Origin: Carposina sasakii
Lineage: Eukaryota; Arthropoda; Insecta; Lepidoptera; Carposinidae
Assembly (NCBI GenBank): GCA_014607495.2
Contig: CP053165.1
Location: 6,442,906 to 6,506,905, forward strand
Direction: 5' to 3'
DNA length: 64,000 nucleotides
Both the position numbers and the translations under genes were made by a program. The notes beneath the pieces are model-generated. The model was not told the origin of the DNA. It saw nothing but the letters and a program-made list of their open reading frames with translations, and searched no databases. This document shows, one piece after another, positions 44,151-54,752 of this stretch; the stretch's first letter is position 1, and the number at the start of each line of letters is the position of its first letter.

Positions 44151-44319
44151 TACAAGTTACCTATAGTATATATAGATTATATTTACCTACCTACTATGTT
44201 ATTCATAATTTTATTTCGAACTAGTGGTAATATGTAAATGTTTCGCTTCAGTATGGTAGGTAATCTTATTTAATGTAGGTATATATATCTTCTTCTATCT
44301 ATGTAAACGATGTAATTTT

Positions 44320-44611
44320 TTAAAATTTAATTACTTGATCGGGCGAAATTTATAGTGTCCAGTGTTTGTTTATGCTAGTTTTTTCATAGACAGATATTAA
44401 TTATTTCTCGTGAAAAAATCTTGCTACGCGCGACTGTGCATTTATGCACAAAAACGCAGTACTCGTAGTCTATTTACTCAATTTTGGACCCTAATATCTT
44501 AGGAACCAGACACTTCCCAGGTATGCTTCCACGGAGAAAAATGATCGTGATGATGAGGAGCATCCGTAGTTTTCGGGAACGTTGACGACCAAAAATCATC
44601 CTCCTGTATAA
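44320..44611 (-). mobile_element. MITE family M, inverted partial copy
   Basis: Reverse complement of the family seen at 40506 and 59345, from CTTGATCGGGCGAAATTTAT to GACCAAAAATCATCCTCCTGTATAAT. The inner half is missing. Confidence 0.5.
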
Positions 44612-44820
44612 TAAAATTGACACGGATCGATGTTTGTGTTCGCTAATCTCAGAAACTGCTGAACCGATTTCGATGCAGTTTTTAGGAATATGTTGTGACA
44701 GGTCCCACTTAACATATAGGCTACTTTTTATTCCGGGAAAATGTTTTTATCCCGGATAATATCGACATTTTATTGTTTCTGCAGACCACGCGGACGGAGT
44801 CGCGGGCGTCCACTAGTACT
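44612..44820 (+). repeat. RTE-like repeat copy 2
   Basis: Near-copy of 43928-44150, ending GGGCGTCCACTAGTA. It begins immediately after the inverted MITE, so the two may be an insertion pair. Confidence 0.5.
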
Positions 44821-45084
44821 AACTATAAATTATAAAGAATTTGTTTGGTTGAACGCGCTAATTTTAGGAACTACTGGTCCAATTTGAAAAAAATATTTTA
44901 ATATTAGACTGAGATAGCCCATTAGACGAGGAAGGCTATATCTAAATAAAGTTCTAGTAGAATCACGCATGACCCACCAATTATTTGAAGATACTTAGGT
45001 ATTATTAATAATATATAATAAGATACCTAGGTATTATTAAACTCTTTGATGTCCAACCAAAAATATCTACCTACCTACGTAATA

Positions 45085-46004
45085 CGAGGGCTGTTTGATA
45101 AGTCCTTTTAAAAACTATTTGTAAAACCATTTTTCTGGTAAATGGCGTTAACACTGGCAGGCACAATCTTTCAAATGAAGACTGTCAAAAATTCAGCAAA
45201 AAAAACCAAGTTTTTGTCAGTATAACCATTGTTTAACTGTGATCACTCGTAAATATTCAACAACTATGGAAAAAACTGAATTTCGTGCCGTTATAAAACA
45301 TTTTTTTATGAAGGGTTGCAGTGCTGCCACAATAAAAACTGAACTTGATTCTGTTCATGGCACTAACGCACCAACGTTGCAGACTGTTTATAACTGGATA
45401 AATGATTTTAAACGTGGTCGGTCAAGCACATCTGATGCTCCACGCTCTGGTCGCCCAATCGAAGTCACTACTGAGGATGTTGTTGAAGAAGTCCATAATA
45501 TTGTACTCGACGACCGCCGAGTGAAGGTGCGTGAAATAGCTGAGAACACAGGCATCTCCACTGAGCGAGTACATAAAATCCTGCATGAAGATTTGGGTAT
45601 GACAAAGCTGTCTGCACGATGGGTGCCACGTTTGTTGACAATCGAACAAAAACACGAAAGAAAGCGAATTTCAAAACTGTGTTTGGATATGATGAAGCGT
45701 AATCCTCGGAATTTTTTGAGTCGATTTGTCACTGTGGACGAAACTTGCGATTATTACCTATTCCCAAATCTGAAAAGATGGCTTGGAGGGCAAAAATTTT
45801 TGACAAATGAGGACTGCATCGCTGTTGTAAACGCCTATTTTGAAGACCTCGACAAAACGTATTTTTTGGGGGGGATAAAAAAATTGGAAACTCGCTGGAA
45901 CAAGTGTTTGGCCCTCAAAGGAGACTATGTTGAGAAATAAATGTAAATTGTTTAAAAAAAAAAAAAAAAATAACTTTTTAAAAGGACTTATCAAACAGCC
46001 CTCG
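45085..46004 (+). mobile_element. mariner-like DNA transposon with internal deletion
   Basis: Terminal inverted repeats of about 30 bp (CGAGGGCTGTTTGATAAGTC...) lie at 45085-45115 and 45974-46004, flanked by TA at 45083-45084 and 46005-46006, the mariner target. At 920 bp it is about 370 bp shorter than full-length elements because part of the transposase gene is missing. Confidence 0.9.
45266..45940 (+). pseudogene. mariner transposase, catalytic core deleted
   Basis: The ATG at 45266 (MEKTEFRAVIKHFF) begins a paired helix-turn-helix region with GCSAATIKTELD and the GRP motif (SGRPIEV). A second HTH follows (VREIAENTGISTERVHKIL). The first catalytic Asp is in FVTVDET. After FPNLKRW the sequence jumps to the C-terminal tail (LGGQKFLTNEDCIAVVNAYF), losing the second and third acidic residues of the DD34D triad. 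The frame stays open across the deletion, so a catalytically dead DNA-binding protein of about 224 residues could be made. Confidence 0.87.
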
Positions 46005-46006
46005 TA

Positions 46007-46836
46007 CCTATCTTTCACCTGCATAAATGAAAATAAATAATCATCATTGTCAGATTGTGGCTATGTTTATCATGCCTAATACCTACCTATCAGTAGGTTA
46101 TTCGGGTGTTGAGGAGAATAACAAAAACAAGTTGGTAATTTGGGTAGGTTATTTGCCAAAATAACAAAGAAAATTGAGATATTTATTTAGCACTTATGAA
46201 TGAAAACAAAGAAAATACCTACCGGCTTAGTCTAAATAATTAAAAAAGAGAGGCAGCGAAAGTTTCGTATGGGTATGGGATATAGGTATCTAGGTATTTA
46301 GCATATTATTTCAATACCTAGAAGTTAGCCATTTGGTTCTAAAGGTTCATTGGAAAATTGTGAAAGACGGACGTACAAAATAGACCTGTAAGGACTTTTT
46401 CTTTTATTTTTTCATAAAGAACCCTAAAGTCCTGTGCATTTTTACCAAATTTGTTTAGTAATTAATTAGAATAAGTCTTTTGGTTCAAAAGGTTCATAGA
46501 AAATTGGATGTGTGTGAAAACCGAAAGGACAAACTGACCTGTATGGATCTTTTCTTTTAGTTTTTCCCATGGAACCCTAAATTATTGTGCAAGTTTTTTT
46601 ATATCCCGGGATTTATATGTATGTACGTAATATCTAGATAAGGATAAATAATGGCTTAGGTTTGATCTCAGACTAAAGTTCACTAAAGGGAAGTTGGAGG
46701 AAACCATTTCTCTAGCAGTTGACAATGGAGAATGAGGTTGCAGTGGAGGAAGATGCCTACTTTGCTGCCAGATTGTGCTGATGATGCTGCAAGTACCTAT
46801 AGGAGGGTTGTGGAAGGAGCGCAAAAGCTAAATACC
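46007..46836. other. Intergenic region
   Basis: Two similar segments of about 120 bp (TTGGTTCTAAAGGTTCATTG near 46333 and TTGGTTCAAAAGGTTCATAG near 46480), each leading to CTTTTCTTTT and AACCCTAAA, are likely copies of one dispersed repeat. No gene. Confidence 0.45.
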
Positions 46837-47113
46837 AGGTGATTTTTGGTCGTCAACGTTCCCGAAAACTACGGAATCTACTCATCATCACGATCACTTT
46901 TCTCCATGGAAGCATACTTGGGAAGGGAAGTGTCTGGTTCCCAAGATATTAGGGTCCAAAGATGAGTAAATAGACTGCGTTTATTTCTGCATAAATGTAC
47001 ATAGTCGCACGTAGCAAGATTTTTTCACGAGAAATATTAATATCTGTCTATGAAAAAACTAGCATAAACACTGGACACTACTTATAAATTTCGACCGATC
47101 AAGTAATTATATA

Positions 47114-47547
47114 TGACGTAGATGGGTCGAGTGGCGTGCCGTTAGGTGTGTCCGACATCTTCCAAAATCCGAAATAAAGAATGCGGCGTGTAGTAAACGT
47201 GCTTAATTAGGAATCACAAACACTTTCACTGTGTCTACGCACAAGATTACTAGGATTCTAGCGGATAACGTAGAAACGTGGTAAGTACAAGACAGAGGCT
47301 GATTAGCACCCGTGCTTCGCTCCAGACGCAACAAAAAGAACAGAATACCCTCCGGCTCAATTCAAACGACCCGGTGGTCGTTGTAAATCTACAGTGGCGC
47401 CCTCTCAGTACTCTGTCTTGTCTTTACCCAAGTGACAGCTGTCCTCAAGTCAGTGATAGCTGTCGACTTGACGTTTCTAACTTCAACGATTGAAAATAGA
47501 TGGCGTTGGAGATCCGACTGTAGGATATGACATCTTGATCTCCGACA
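47114..47547 (-). repeat. 3' LTR of gypsy element 2 (434 bp)
   Basis: Begins TGACGTAGATGGG and ends GATCTCCGACA on the plus strand. Matches 52308-52741 apart from GT versus AA near 47205. No strong polypurine tract is seen next to it in the internal sequence. Confidence 0.88.
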
Positions 47548-47884
47548 CGGCCATTTTGACAACTCACGCGTCCTCGCGTGGGGTTTCTGGAAAGAAAGAG
47601 GATTTTGCAAAGTAACATGTATCACGCTCGGTCTTTCTGACCATTGGGACAGTAAAAACTTCATTTAAACGTTACTAAACCTTTATTTCAAACGAACCAA
47701 TATCATCATAATCAAAATTGAAAATCATTTTACTATACCAAATTGTTACAAATTTACTTGCATACTATTAAACAAAGAAATCGACTATAATCGTCACACA
47801 CAAGGTAAATAATTCCAAAACAAGGCTACAGTATACACAATCCATATAGAGTAACGTCAGTCAAGTAAGTCTAGTTGCCTCAAT

Positions 47885-48178
47885 CTAGCAACTCTTGGAA
47901 ACTTCCATCCAGCTTCCGTAAACCAGTCTAGTCACTTCCATCCAGTGACTCTTGGAAACTTCCATCCAGCTTCCGTATACCAGTCTAGTCACTTCCATCC
48001 AGTGACTCTTGGAAACTTCCATCCAGCTTCCGTATACCAGTCTAGTCACTTCCATCCAGTGACTCTTGGAAACTTCCATCCAGCTTCCGTATACCAGTCT
48101 AGTCACTTCCATCCAGTGACTCTTGAATACCTCTATCCGGTATCCGTAAACCACTCTCAATCAGTCAACTCAACATTA
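47885..48178 (-). repeat. 57-bp minisatellite near the 3' end of gypsy element 2
   Basis: GTGACTCTTGGAAACTTCC recurs at about 47945, 48002 and 48059 (period 57), with partial or degenerate units on both sides (47885, 48116). As 57 is 19 codons, the minus strand stays open and encodes a repeated 19-residue unit (TRLVYGSWMEVSKSHWMEV). It lies between the end of pol and the 3' LTR. Whether it is translated is unknown. Confidence 0.8.
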
Positions 48179-48239
48179 ATTAGAACATGACGGTCCATCC
48201 CCGTCAAGTTCGCACAGATTATCATCACGGTCACATGTC

Positions 48240-50640
48240 AGCGTGTCATTGGTAATGTCATTCGCAGGCATTCGCCTAAGTCTGTCATGTGCGTACTTAT
48301 AGGTTCTATTGGAATTAAGGGCTTTAAGAACATAACGATTACCTTCAAGTACCTCCGATACCCTAAAAGGACCTCTATACTTCGGATCAAGCTTGGTTTG
48401 ATTACGCTCTTCATTTTGTAGAAGAACAAAGTCTAACTAAGAAAGGTGTTATGTGAGCTTTAGTTTTATCAAATCGTACCTTATCGTATGAAGCGCTTTT
48501 CTCCATATTCTCTACTGCTTGGGCTCGTACCTGGTCGATGTCAACTTCAGGTTCTTCATCTCCGGCTAATAAAATATCAAGAGGTCGTGCAACCTTACCA
48601 ATAAGTAACTCCAGTGGGCTGGCTTTGGTAATCCTACTCGTGGCACAATTGAGAACAAGCTGTACGTCAGGTAAAGCGTCCTGCCATGAACGTGAACTGG
48701 TCTCAACGGCTGTCAGCATGTTCTTCAATGTGCTCATGACCCTTTCTACCTGGCCATTTGCTCGTGAGCTACCTGTTGCGATTAAATGTAACTTGATATT
48801 GACAGACTCTCAGTAGTCCTTAAAATCTCTGCTGGCAAAACAGCGGCCCTGGTCAGCGATCAGACGACTTGGTGCCCCAAATAGAGAAACACTAGCCTTA
48901 AGAGCTTTGATACTGCTAGCCGTGTCAATGTGTAGTGTATGATGGAGCATGACAAACTTGGTGAAGGCATCTATAAGCACGAAGACATACTCCTTTTTGT
49001 CATTCTTCCCGCTTAGTTTGCCAGTCGCGTCTATATGTATCGTGTGCCACGGGATTGCTATTTTTGGGATTGGATGCATTTCAGCTTGCACCTTACCGGA
49101 ATGAGATTTGGAGATATTGCATGTTACACAGTTCGCGACAAATTTCCTAACGTATTTGGACATATTGTCGAACCAATACAAGTCATAAACCTTTTCTAGT
49201 GTCTTCTCCCATCCCAAATGTAGCAATCCTTCGTGCACATTGTTAATAATTGACCAACGGAAGGACCTGGGTATCATAGGCAGACAACGAGTCTTATTGT
49301 TTCTTTGAATTTTACGATGAAGTACACCAGATCGAAATTCGTACGTCTTTGATACCTCGGCTGGAATATTACATTCTTTCAGATCGGATATCAGTTTTAA
49401 AAGTTTACCATCCCTCTGTTGTTCAGCCATTAACCAGTTGCTAGTAATCTCAGCCAAGTTTACCTGTTTCGGCTCTACTCTCGTAACTGCGCTCCGACTA
49501 CTTTTCTCGCTCTCGGCTGGTAAAGGGTTCCTGGAGAAGAAATCAGCATGTGACATGCGCTTACCACTACGATGGATTATGTCGAAATCAAACCCCTGCA
49601 GAAAAGCCCACCATCGGTGTACACGTGGGGTTAGGTCAAGCTTTTTACGCGTCGATTGGAGTGAACTGCAGTCGGTCACAACGTCAAATTTGCGCCCATG
49701 TAGATACTGCCGGAAATGTTTCACAGCGTTCACGACAGCAAGAGTCTCCATCTCGTAAGAGTGGTACTTGGATTCTGCAGATGTCTTGCGCTTGCTGTAA
49801 TAGGCTACCACATGAGGCTTACCTTCTTTGAGTTGAATGAGGACTGCTCCATAGCCAATCGCGCTCGCGTCAGTATGCAGCTCAGTCAGCACTAGGATCG
49901 TAAATCGTCAATACCGGCTCCCTCGTTAGCATAGAAATGATCTGTTGCCTGATTAACTCATGTTGCGGTTCCCATTTTATTTTACCATTACCAGACGTCA
50001 ATGAATATAGAGGAGATAAAATTTGTGAAAATTTAGGAACAAATTGGCGGAAGTACGAAGCTAACCCAATGAATTGTCGAAGCTGAGTAACTGTGTTCGG
50101 TGGCGGTAAAGCGGTAAGTGCAACTATCTTTCGTGGATTCGGACGAATTTGACCTCGGCGCACCTCGAAGCCTAGGTACTCTACTTTTTCTTTCAGGAAT
50201 AAGCACTTTTTAGGATTTAACGAAAATCCCTTCCCAGAAAGAACTTCTAATACTACCTTTAGTCTATCGAAAGCTTCGTCGATGTTACTGGCCACAACTA
50301 GCACGTCATCCATGTACACTACAACGTACTTGTTCACGAGATCGCCTAGAGCATGTATGAGAGCACGTTGAAACACTGCAGGAGCATTTTTAAAACCGAA
50401 GGGCATAGTAAGGTACTCATACTGACTTTCAGTTGTCACGAATGCTGTGCGCTCTATGGACTCCGACTCAATAGGGATCTGGTGAAATGCCGATGCTAAA
50501 TCTAAAATTGTAAAAAAATGTCCTTCATGCAACCTAGCAATCTGTTCAGATATGAGTGGTAAAGGAAAACGGTCAGCAACGGTGTTATCGTTCAACTCCC
50601 TATAATCGACACACATTCTATCTGAACCGTCTTTTTTTTT
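48240..50640 (-). pseudogene. pol: gypsy element 2 Pol: RT, RNase H, integrase (broken)
   Basis: RT (49882-50640): MCVDYRELN, FTILDLASAFHQIPI, LTMPFGFKNAPAVFQ, VVVYMDDVLVV. RNase H (from about 49892, next frame): LHTDASAIGYGAVL, YEMETLAVVNAVK, VVTDCSSLQ. Integrase: zinc-finger region (HEGLLHLGWEKTLEK, CVTC), WHTIHIDATGKL, SRLIADQGRCF; then an in-frame TGA at 48810-48812, after which the same frame continues to 48411. A frameshift near 48425 moves the C-terminal GPFRV (GPY/F-type) module to another frame down to about 48240. A frameshift near 49890 separates RT and RNase H, and an A-run near 50631-50639 separates Gag-protease and RT. Confidence 0.85.
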
Positions 50641-52352
50641 ACCAAAAGTATCGGGCTTGCGAACGGTGAAGAACTAGGTCTAATTACCTTAGCATTAAGC
50701 AGCTCGTTGATCTTGCCCCTCACAATCTGACGTTCATCTGGGGTCAGCCTGTATGGGCGACGATTTACCGTCTTGTGAGGGTCTACGAGCCGTATCTGCA
50801 TAGGTTCAGTGTCAGCAGGAGAAGTAGGTGTACCGGTAATGAAACTAAGCTTGAACCGTTCTAAAATCTCAATCAACCTAGGTCTGTATTCATTACTAAC
50901 GTCAGTATCTACCAAGTCAAAGTCTATACCATTATTTGCAACTACATCACATGATTCGACTATGTTAATTTTCTCGAAACGTACTTTATCTACCGACATA
51001 TGTACAGTCAAACCGATAGCTAGAATTTCACGTCCGATCATAATGTTGTATCGCAAACAATGGTCAGGTAAAACATGAAGGAGTATCTCAAAGTTAATAT
51101 TGTCAATGTCAATTGTCGTTAAAATTTGCATGGTCGAGGCTATAGAAGTTTGTCCTATACCAGTCATAGAAACATTGTCATAAATTCGCTTACCACTAAA
51201 TTTCAAAGCAATCGATTCTTTAACTAAGGAACACTCTGAACCTGAGTCGTAAGTAAATGGGAATGACTCACCAGAGTGACGCAGAGAACCCGAAGGCGCA
51301 TTCATAATGCACACGTCTACTCGCTTTTCCTTAGCTGGACCAGTTCCAGTGCCGCCGCCGGTACCGTTGTTCCCCTCCTTGATTTTCCTCTTCGGGCAGT
51401 CGGATGCATAGTGGCCTTGTTCCCGGCAGTTGAAGCAGGTGATGCGATCGGTTCTCCCTGTAGGTTGGTTGGTCGAGTTATGGTCCCCGTGAAAGGACCT
51501 GTGTTTGTACCGGTCATCTTGCTTCTTTGAATTGGCTTTGTTGCGACATTGAAGAGATTTGTGGCCTAGTTGTCCACAATTAAAGCACTTGATGGTCACA
51601 GCAGATCCATTAGGTCGGTTTCTTTTTAGGTCGGGTCCATCACGATAAATACTTGATGAATAACTTCTCTTCAGGAACGAGACAGCCTTCAGTTCCTTTT
51701 GTAAATGGTTACGCATCTTGATGTCAGTCGTTATAGCAATCCTCTGAACACGTGGCTCTTGTTTTGAAATATGAGCTAAGACAGTGGCTATTGCTATCTG
51801 TTCTGTAGTCAGTCCATTCCACCTTGCCATTAAGGATGTTATGAGGGTAGCGGCGTATGAGGCCAGGCACTCGTTATCTCTCGGTTTCTTGTCGTGCATA
51901 CTGATGAGAAAGGAAGCAGCAGTTTCAGGACAGTCATACCTTGCTACGAAAAGCTCCTTAAAATCGGCCCACGTCATATTAGGAAACGATATTGAAGACA
52001 GCCAAGATGATGCTTCGCCCTTGAGTGCGTGGCTTAACGCGATCATCAGAGAAGATCCATGGCGATGTCGATCTGTGATACACATGTCCGCGGTCGTTAT
52101 CCAAGCTCGGGCGTCGATGTCTCTTTTCTCTGGGTCGAAATCAGGAAGGCGAATAGAGTCCGAAGATGCAGGTAGTTTTATTGCTTGCACCAACGCCAGA
52201 AAATTTTGATTTTGTTGCTCGAAGAGAAGACGCCATTTTTCTTCGCTCGAGTCACTATTTGAAGCACGTGTTTCATGTGGGTGATCCGGGTTGCATCCCA
52301 CTTCTGATGACGTAGATGGGTCGAGTGGCGTGCCGTTAGGTGTGTCCGACAT
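50592..52352 (-). CDS. gag: gypsy element 2 Gag-protease
   Basis: From the ATG at 52352 (MSDTPNGTPLDPS) about 586 residues. A capsid-like region includes LPDFDPEKRDIDARAWITT and FPNMTWADFKELFVARY. Two zinc knuckles follow, CFNCGQLGHKSLQC and CFNCREQGHYASDC. An aspartic protease active site FTYDSGSECSLV follows, and then the N-terminus of RT (PYRLTPDERQIVRGKINELL). The frame drifts after the A-run near 50631-50639, where pol would be read in another frame. The first 15 codons lie inside the 5' LTR. An open non-ATG extension upstream is not needed. Confidence 0.86.
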   Translation of the reverse strand: MSDTPNGTPLDPSTSSEVGCNPDHPHETRASNSDSSEEKWRLLFEQQNQNFLALVQAIKLPASSDSIRLPDFDPEKRDIDARAWITTADMCITDRHRHGSSLMIALSHALKGEASSWLSSISFPNMTWADFKELFVARYDCPETAASFLISMHDKKPRDNECLASYAATLITSLMARWNGLTTEQIAIATVLAHISKQEPRVQRIAITTDIKMRNHLQKELKAVSFLKRSYSSSIYRDGPDLKRNRPNGSAVTIKCFNCGQLGHKSLQCRNKANSKKQDDRYKHRSFHGDHNSTNQPTGRTDRITCFNCREQGHYASDCPKRKIKEGNNGTGGGTGTGPAKEKRVDVCIMNAPSGSLRHSGESFPFTYDSGSECSLVKESIALKFSGKRIYDNVSMTGIGQTSIASTMQILTTIDIDNINFEILLHVLPDHCLRYNIMIGREILAIGLTVHMSVDKVRFEKINIVESCDVVANNGIDFDLVDTDVSNEYRPRLIEILERFKLSFITGTPTSPADTEPMQIRLVDPHKTVNRRPYRLTPDERQIVRGKINELLNAKVIRPSSSPFASPILLVKKKTVQIECVSIIGS

Positions 52353-52741
52353 CTTCCAAAATCCGAAATAAAGAATGCGGCGTGTAGTAAACAAGCTTAA
52401 TTAGGAATCACAAACACTTTCACTGTGTCTACGCACAAGATTACTAGGATTCTAGCGGATAACGTAGAAACGTGGTAAGTACAAGACAGAGGCTGATTAG
52501 CACCCGTGCTTCGCTCCAGACGCAACAAAAAGAACAGAATACCCTCCGGCTCAATTCAAACGACCCGGTGGTCGTTGTAAATCTACAGTGGCGCCCTCTC
52601 AGTACTCTGTCTTGTCTTTACCCAAGTGACAGCTGTCCTCAAGTCAGTGATAGCTGTCGACTTGACGTTTCTAACTTCAACGATTGAAAATAGATGGCGT
52701 TGGAGATCCGACTGTAGGATATGACATCTTGATCTCCGACA
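52308..52741 (-). repeat. 5' LTR of gypsy element 2 (434 bp)
   Basis: Direct repeat of 47114-47547. In element sense it ends CTACGTCA, followed internally by TCAGAAGTGGGATGC. That sequence resembles the complement of a tRNA-Leu acceptor arm and may be the primer-binding site, although the expected TGG is missing. Confidence 0.87.
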
Positions 52742-52962
52742 TATATAAATATTTTCACACATCGTTCAATAATATTTTCAATTACTCGTACATACATCGT
52801 TTCCCAGCATTTTTTGGCATAAACTTACTTTATTTGATCTATAGATAGAGTACGTACCTACCCTTCTTTAAGGGTGGCAACGAAAAAACAACCTGTATAA
52901 TGCAGTTACCTAGAGGTACATACAACAGCCGACAATGGGTTTGTACTAGTGTTGCCGCTCGA

Positions 52963-53122
52963 TAGTCCACTATCGATAGTCTATCGATAGACTATCGATA
53001 ATCTATCGATAGACTATCGATAGTTGGGCAAAAACAATAGTATCGATAGTCCTATCGATACGATCGATAGTATCGATTCTATAGACGCTCAATATCGTAT
53101 GTACTATCGATACTATTGCTCC
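52963..53122. repeat. TATCGATA palindrome cluster
   Basis: Eight perfect TATCGATA palindromes plus near copies in 160 bp, mostly alternating as CTATCGATAGA and ACTATCGATAG. TATCGATA is the DNA-replication-related element bound by DREF/BEAF-type proteins in flies. Here no gene start is near, so it may be a simple palindromic satellite. Confidence 0.8.
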
Positions 53123-53387
53123 TGAATATTGCAATAACCGGGATAAAAAGTAGCCTCTATGTTAAGTGGGACCTGTCACAATATATTCCTGAAAACTGCA
53201 TCGAAATCGTTTCAGCCGTTTCTGAGATTAGCGTGCACAAACGCACAGACAAAAATTGCAAAAGTCATTGTTTTGAGTACTATACTCCGTTAGGATATGG
53301 TTGATCGTTTCATCTTTAAACATTGTGCTGAGGGATTCAGCTTTAATTTAGAAAAGAGATGGTAAAATTCGTCATCCGAGTAATTTA

Positions 53388-53460
53388 CCCGGTAGCTCAG
53401 TGGTTATAGCGGCCGGCACGGTTTGCAGTGGTCATGGGTTCGATTCCCACTCGGGTGAAG
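53388..53460 (+). repeat. tRNA-like sequence (SINE head or tRNA pseudogene)
   Basis: An A-box-like TAGCTCAGTGG and a B-box GGTTCGATTCC are correctly ordered, and the ends (ACCCGG / CTCGGGT) can form most of an acceptor stem. The anticodon arm does not fold cleanly. Most likely a tRNA-derived SINE 5' end or a decayed tRNA gene. Confidence 0.5.
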
Positions 53461-54605
53461 AATTTTTCCATTTCTTTATTGATAATTTTATAATATTATT
53501 ATCCTATGCCATCAGCATCAGCAACTTCACTAGAATACATCAGCTGCATCTCCTTCCGTGTGTCATAAATACTAATAAATAAAACCACTAAGGAACTCCA
53601 GCATTCTCTCAGACGCTATGCTTGCAACTTGTCACTGATCATTTACCCCGCTATGTTGAACCTGGCTGTAGGATATCCCGTATGAGGCAATGTGAAATTC
53701 GCTTTCTATAAGTCATTCTTCTAAGTATTTAGAGTTTTTAGGCCGGATACGTGGAAAAGACTTCCAATTCTTCGTAATTTTCATTTTACCTTATTTTGTG
53801 AAGTCAGTACTCAGTTGATTGTTTGCAGAGCGAGTCAGCAAGGCTGCGTGTGACCGATAGCTCCGGTCAGTAACCCCTTTATCATGCTACATACGTGCGT
53901 CTGCGCACTCAATCACCGATCTTATTTTTAGGGAAAATATGTCATAGTTGATGATTAATAAAATTTATCTTATGTGGCTTGGGTTTAGTGGTAAAACCTT
54001 TGCACGAAAATTAAATATGTAGGTAAGTACCTAGAGATGTAGGTACTAGCACATGCTAGTTATGTAGATATGCTAGTACATTGCTAGTTTTGGATACGTG
54101 TGACTTTCACTTATTCGTGAATGAATAAGTAAAATGAATTTGGATATCAAAAGCATCCATAGCAACGTAGCATAACATACACAGTGGAAAGGCTATATAG
54201 GTAGTTTAGTAGGTACAGATACTTTTGATTTTATTTGACATTATATAGGTACTATTAGGTACCACTAGGTACTCTATGATCAACGGTTTAGACTGCGTTG
54301 TTCATCCGTTAGTTTGTCTGTTAGTCAATCATGTGGGACAATGCATCCCGCCACCCGTCCCTATGGAACTCTAATTCGATTTTCTCAAAAAGTATAAATT
54401 TTACAGCCATCAAACTTATGCCTACAGAAAGTGCATTTAATGACGAATAAAATGAATAGAAAAACATTGAGATTTACGAATTTGTTAAGCGTTTATTAAG
54501 GAGTTAACAAAAAGGAGTTGTTTCCCAGTCTGGTATAGGTAGCCTTAATAATCATCAAGTTAAACAAAAAATTAAGAGGAAAACACAACAAAAAAAAGTT
54601 AATGT
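53461..54605. other. Intergenic region, no gene seen
   Basis: AT-rich with short GTAGGTA-like repeats near 54010-54080 and 54220-54270. No domain in any frame. Confidence 0.45.
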
Positions 54606-54752
54606 TTATTTAGTGTTCCCTCCCCTTGCTCGACTGCCAGCACCCTCGTACCTATTCATAGACCTTACGAGCCTGACGATGAAATCTTGAGGAATCGCTT
54701 TCCACTCCTCTTCAATTGCGATTCTCAGCTCTGATAAGCCTTGTTGGTGCAG
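54606..54752 (-). pseudogene. Tc1-like transposase C-terminal fragment
   Basis: The minus-strand frame reads LRIAIEEEWKAIPQDFIVRL then VRSMNRY and a stop at 54606-54608. This is the usual C-terminus of Tc1 transposases. The rest of the gene is absent. Confidence 0.6.

Larger units (their letters stand above)
47114..52741 (-). mobile_element. Ty3/gypsy LTR retrotransposon 2 (5628 bp)
   Basis: Two 434-bp LTRs in the same orientation are flanked by TATATA at 47108-47113 and 52742-52747. Minus-strand gag, protease, RT, RNase H and integrase are all present, with frameshifts and one nonsense codon. Only two LTR differences were noticed (near 47205 / 52399), so the insertion is young despite its lesions. 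The gag ATG lies within the LTR. Confidence 0.9.
46837..52905 (+). mobile_element. MITE family M copy split by gypsy element 2
   Basis: The left part (about 46837-47107, CAGGTGATTTTTGGTCGTCA...CCGATCAAGTAAT) and right part (52748-52905, CCCAGCATTTTTTGGC...CAACCTGTATAAT) correspond to the two halves of the full copy at 59345-59728. Gypsy element 2 and its TATATA duplication lie between them. Confidence 0.6.

Noticed and set aside
47114..47547. Left repeat of gypsy element 2 as a fragment of a second tandem element (because it contains gag start codons)
   Set aside because: TATATA duplications flank exactly 47114 and 52741 and both repeats are 434 bp, so the gag start is simply inside the LTR.
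47885..48160. CRISPR array (regular repeats)
   Set aside because: Units of 57 bp are contiguous with no unique spacers, so it is a minisatellite in a eukaryotic retrotransposon.
53388..53460. Functional tRNA gene
   Set aside because: A and B boxes are present but the anticodon arm does not fold properly; a SINE head or tRNA pseudogene fits better.
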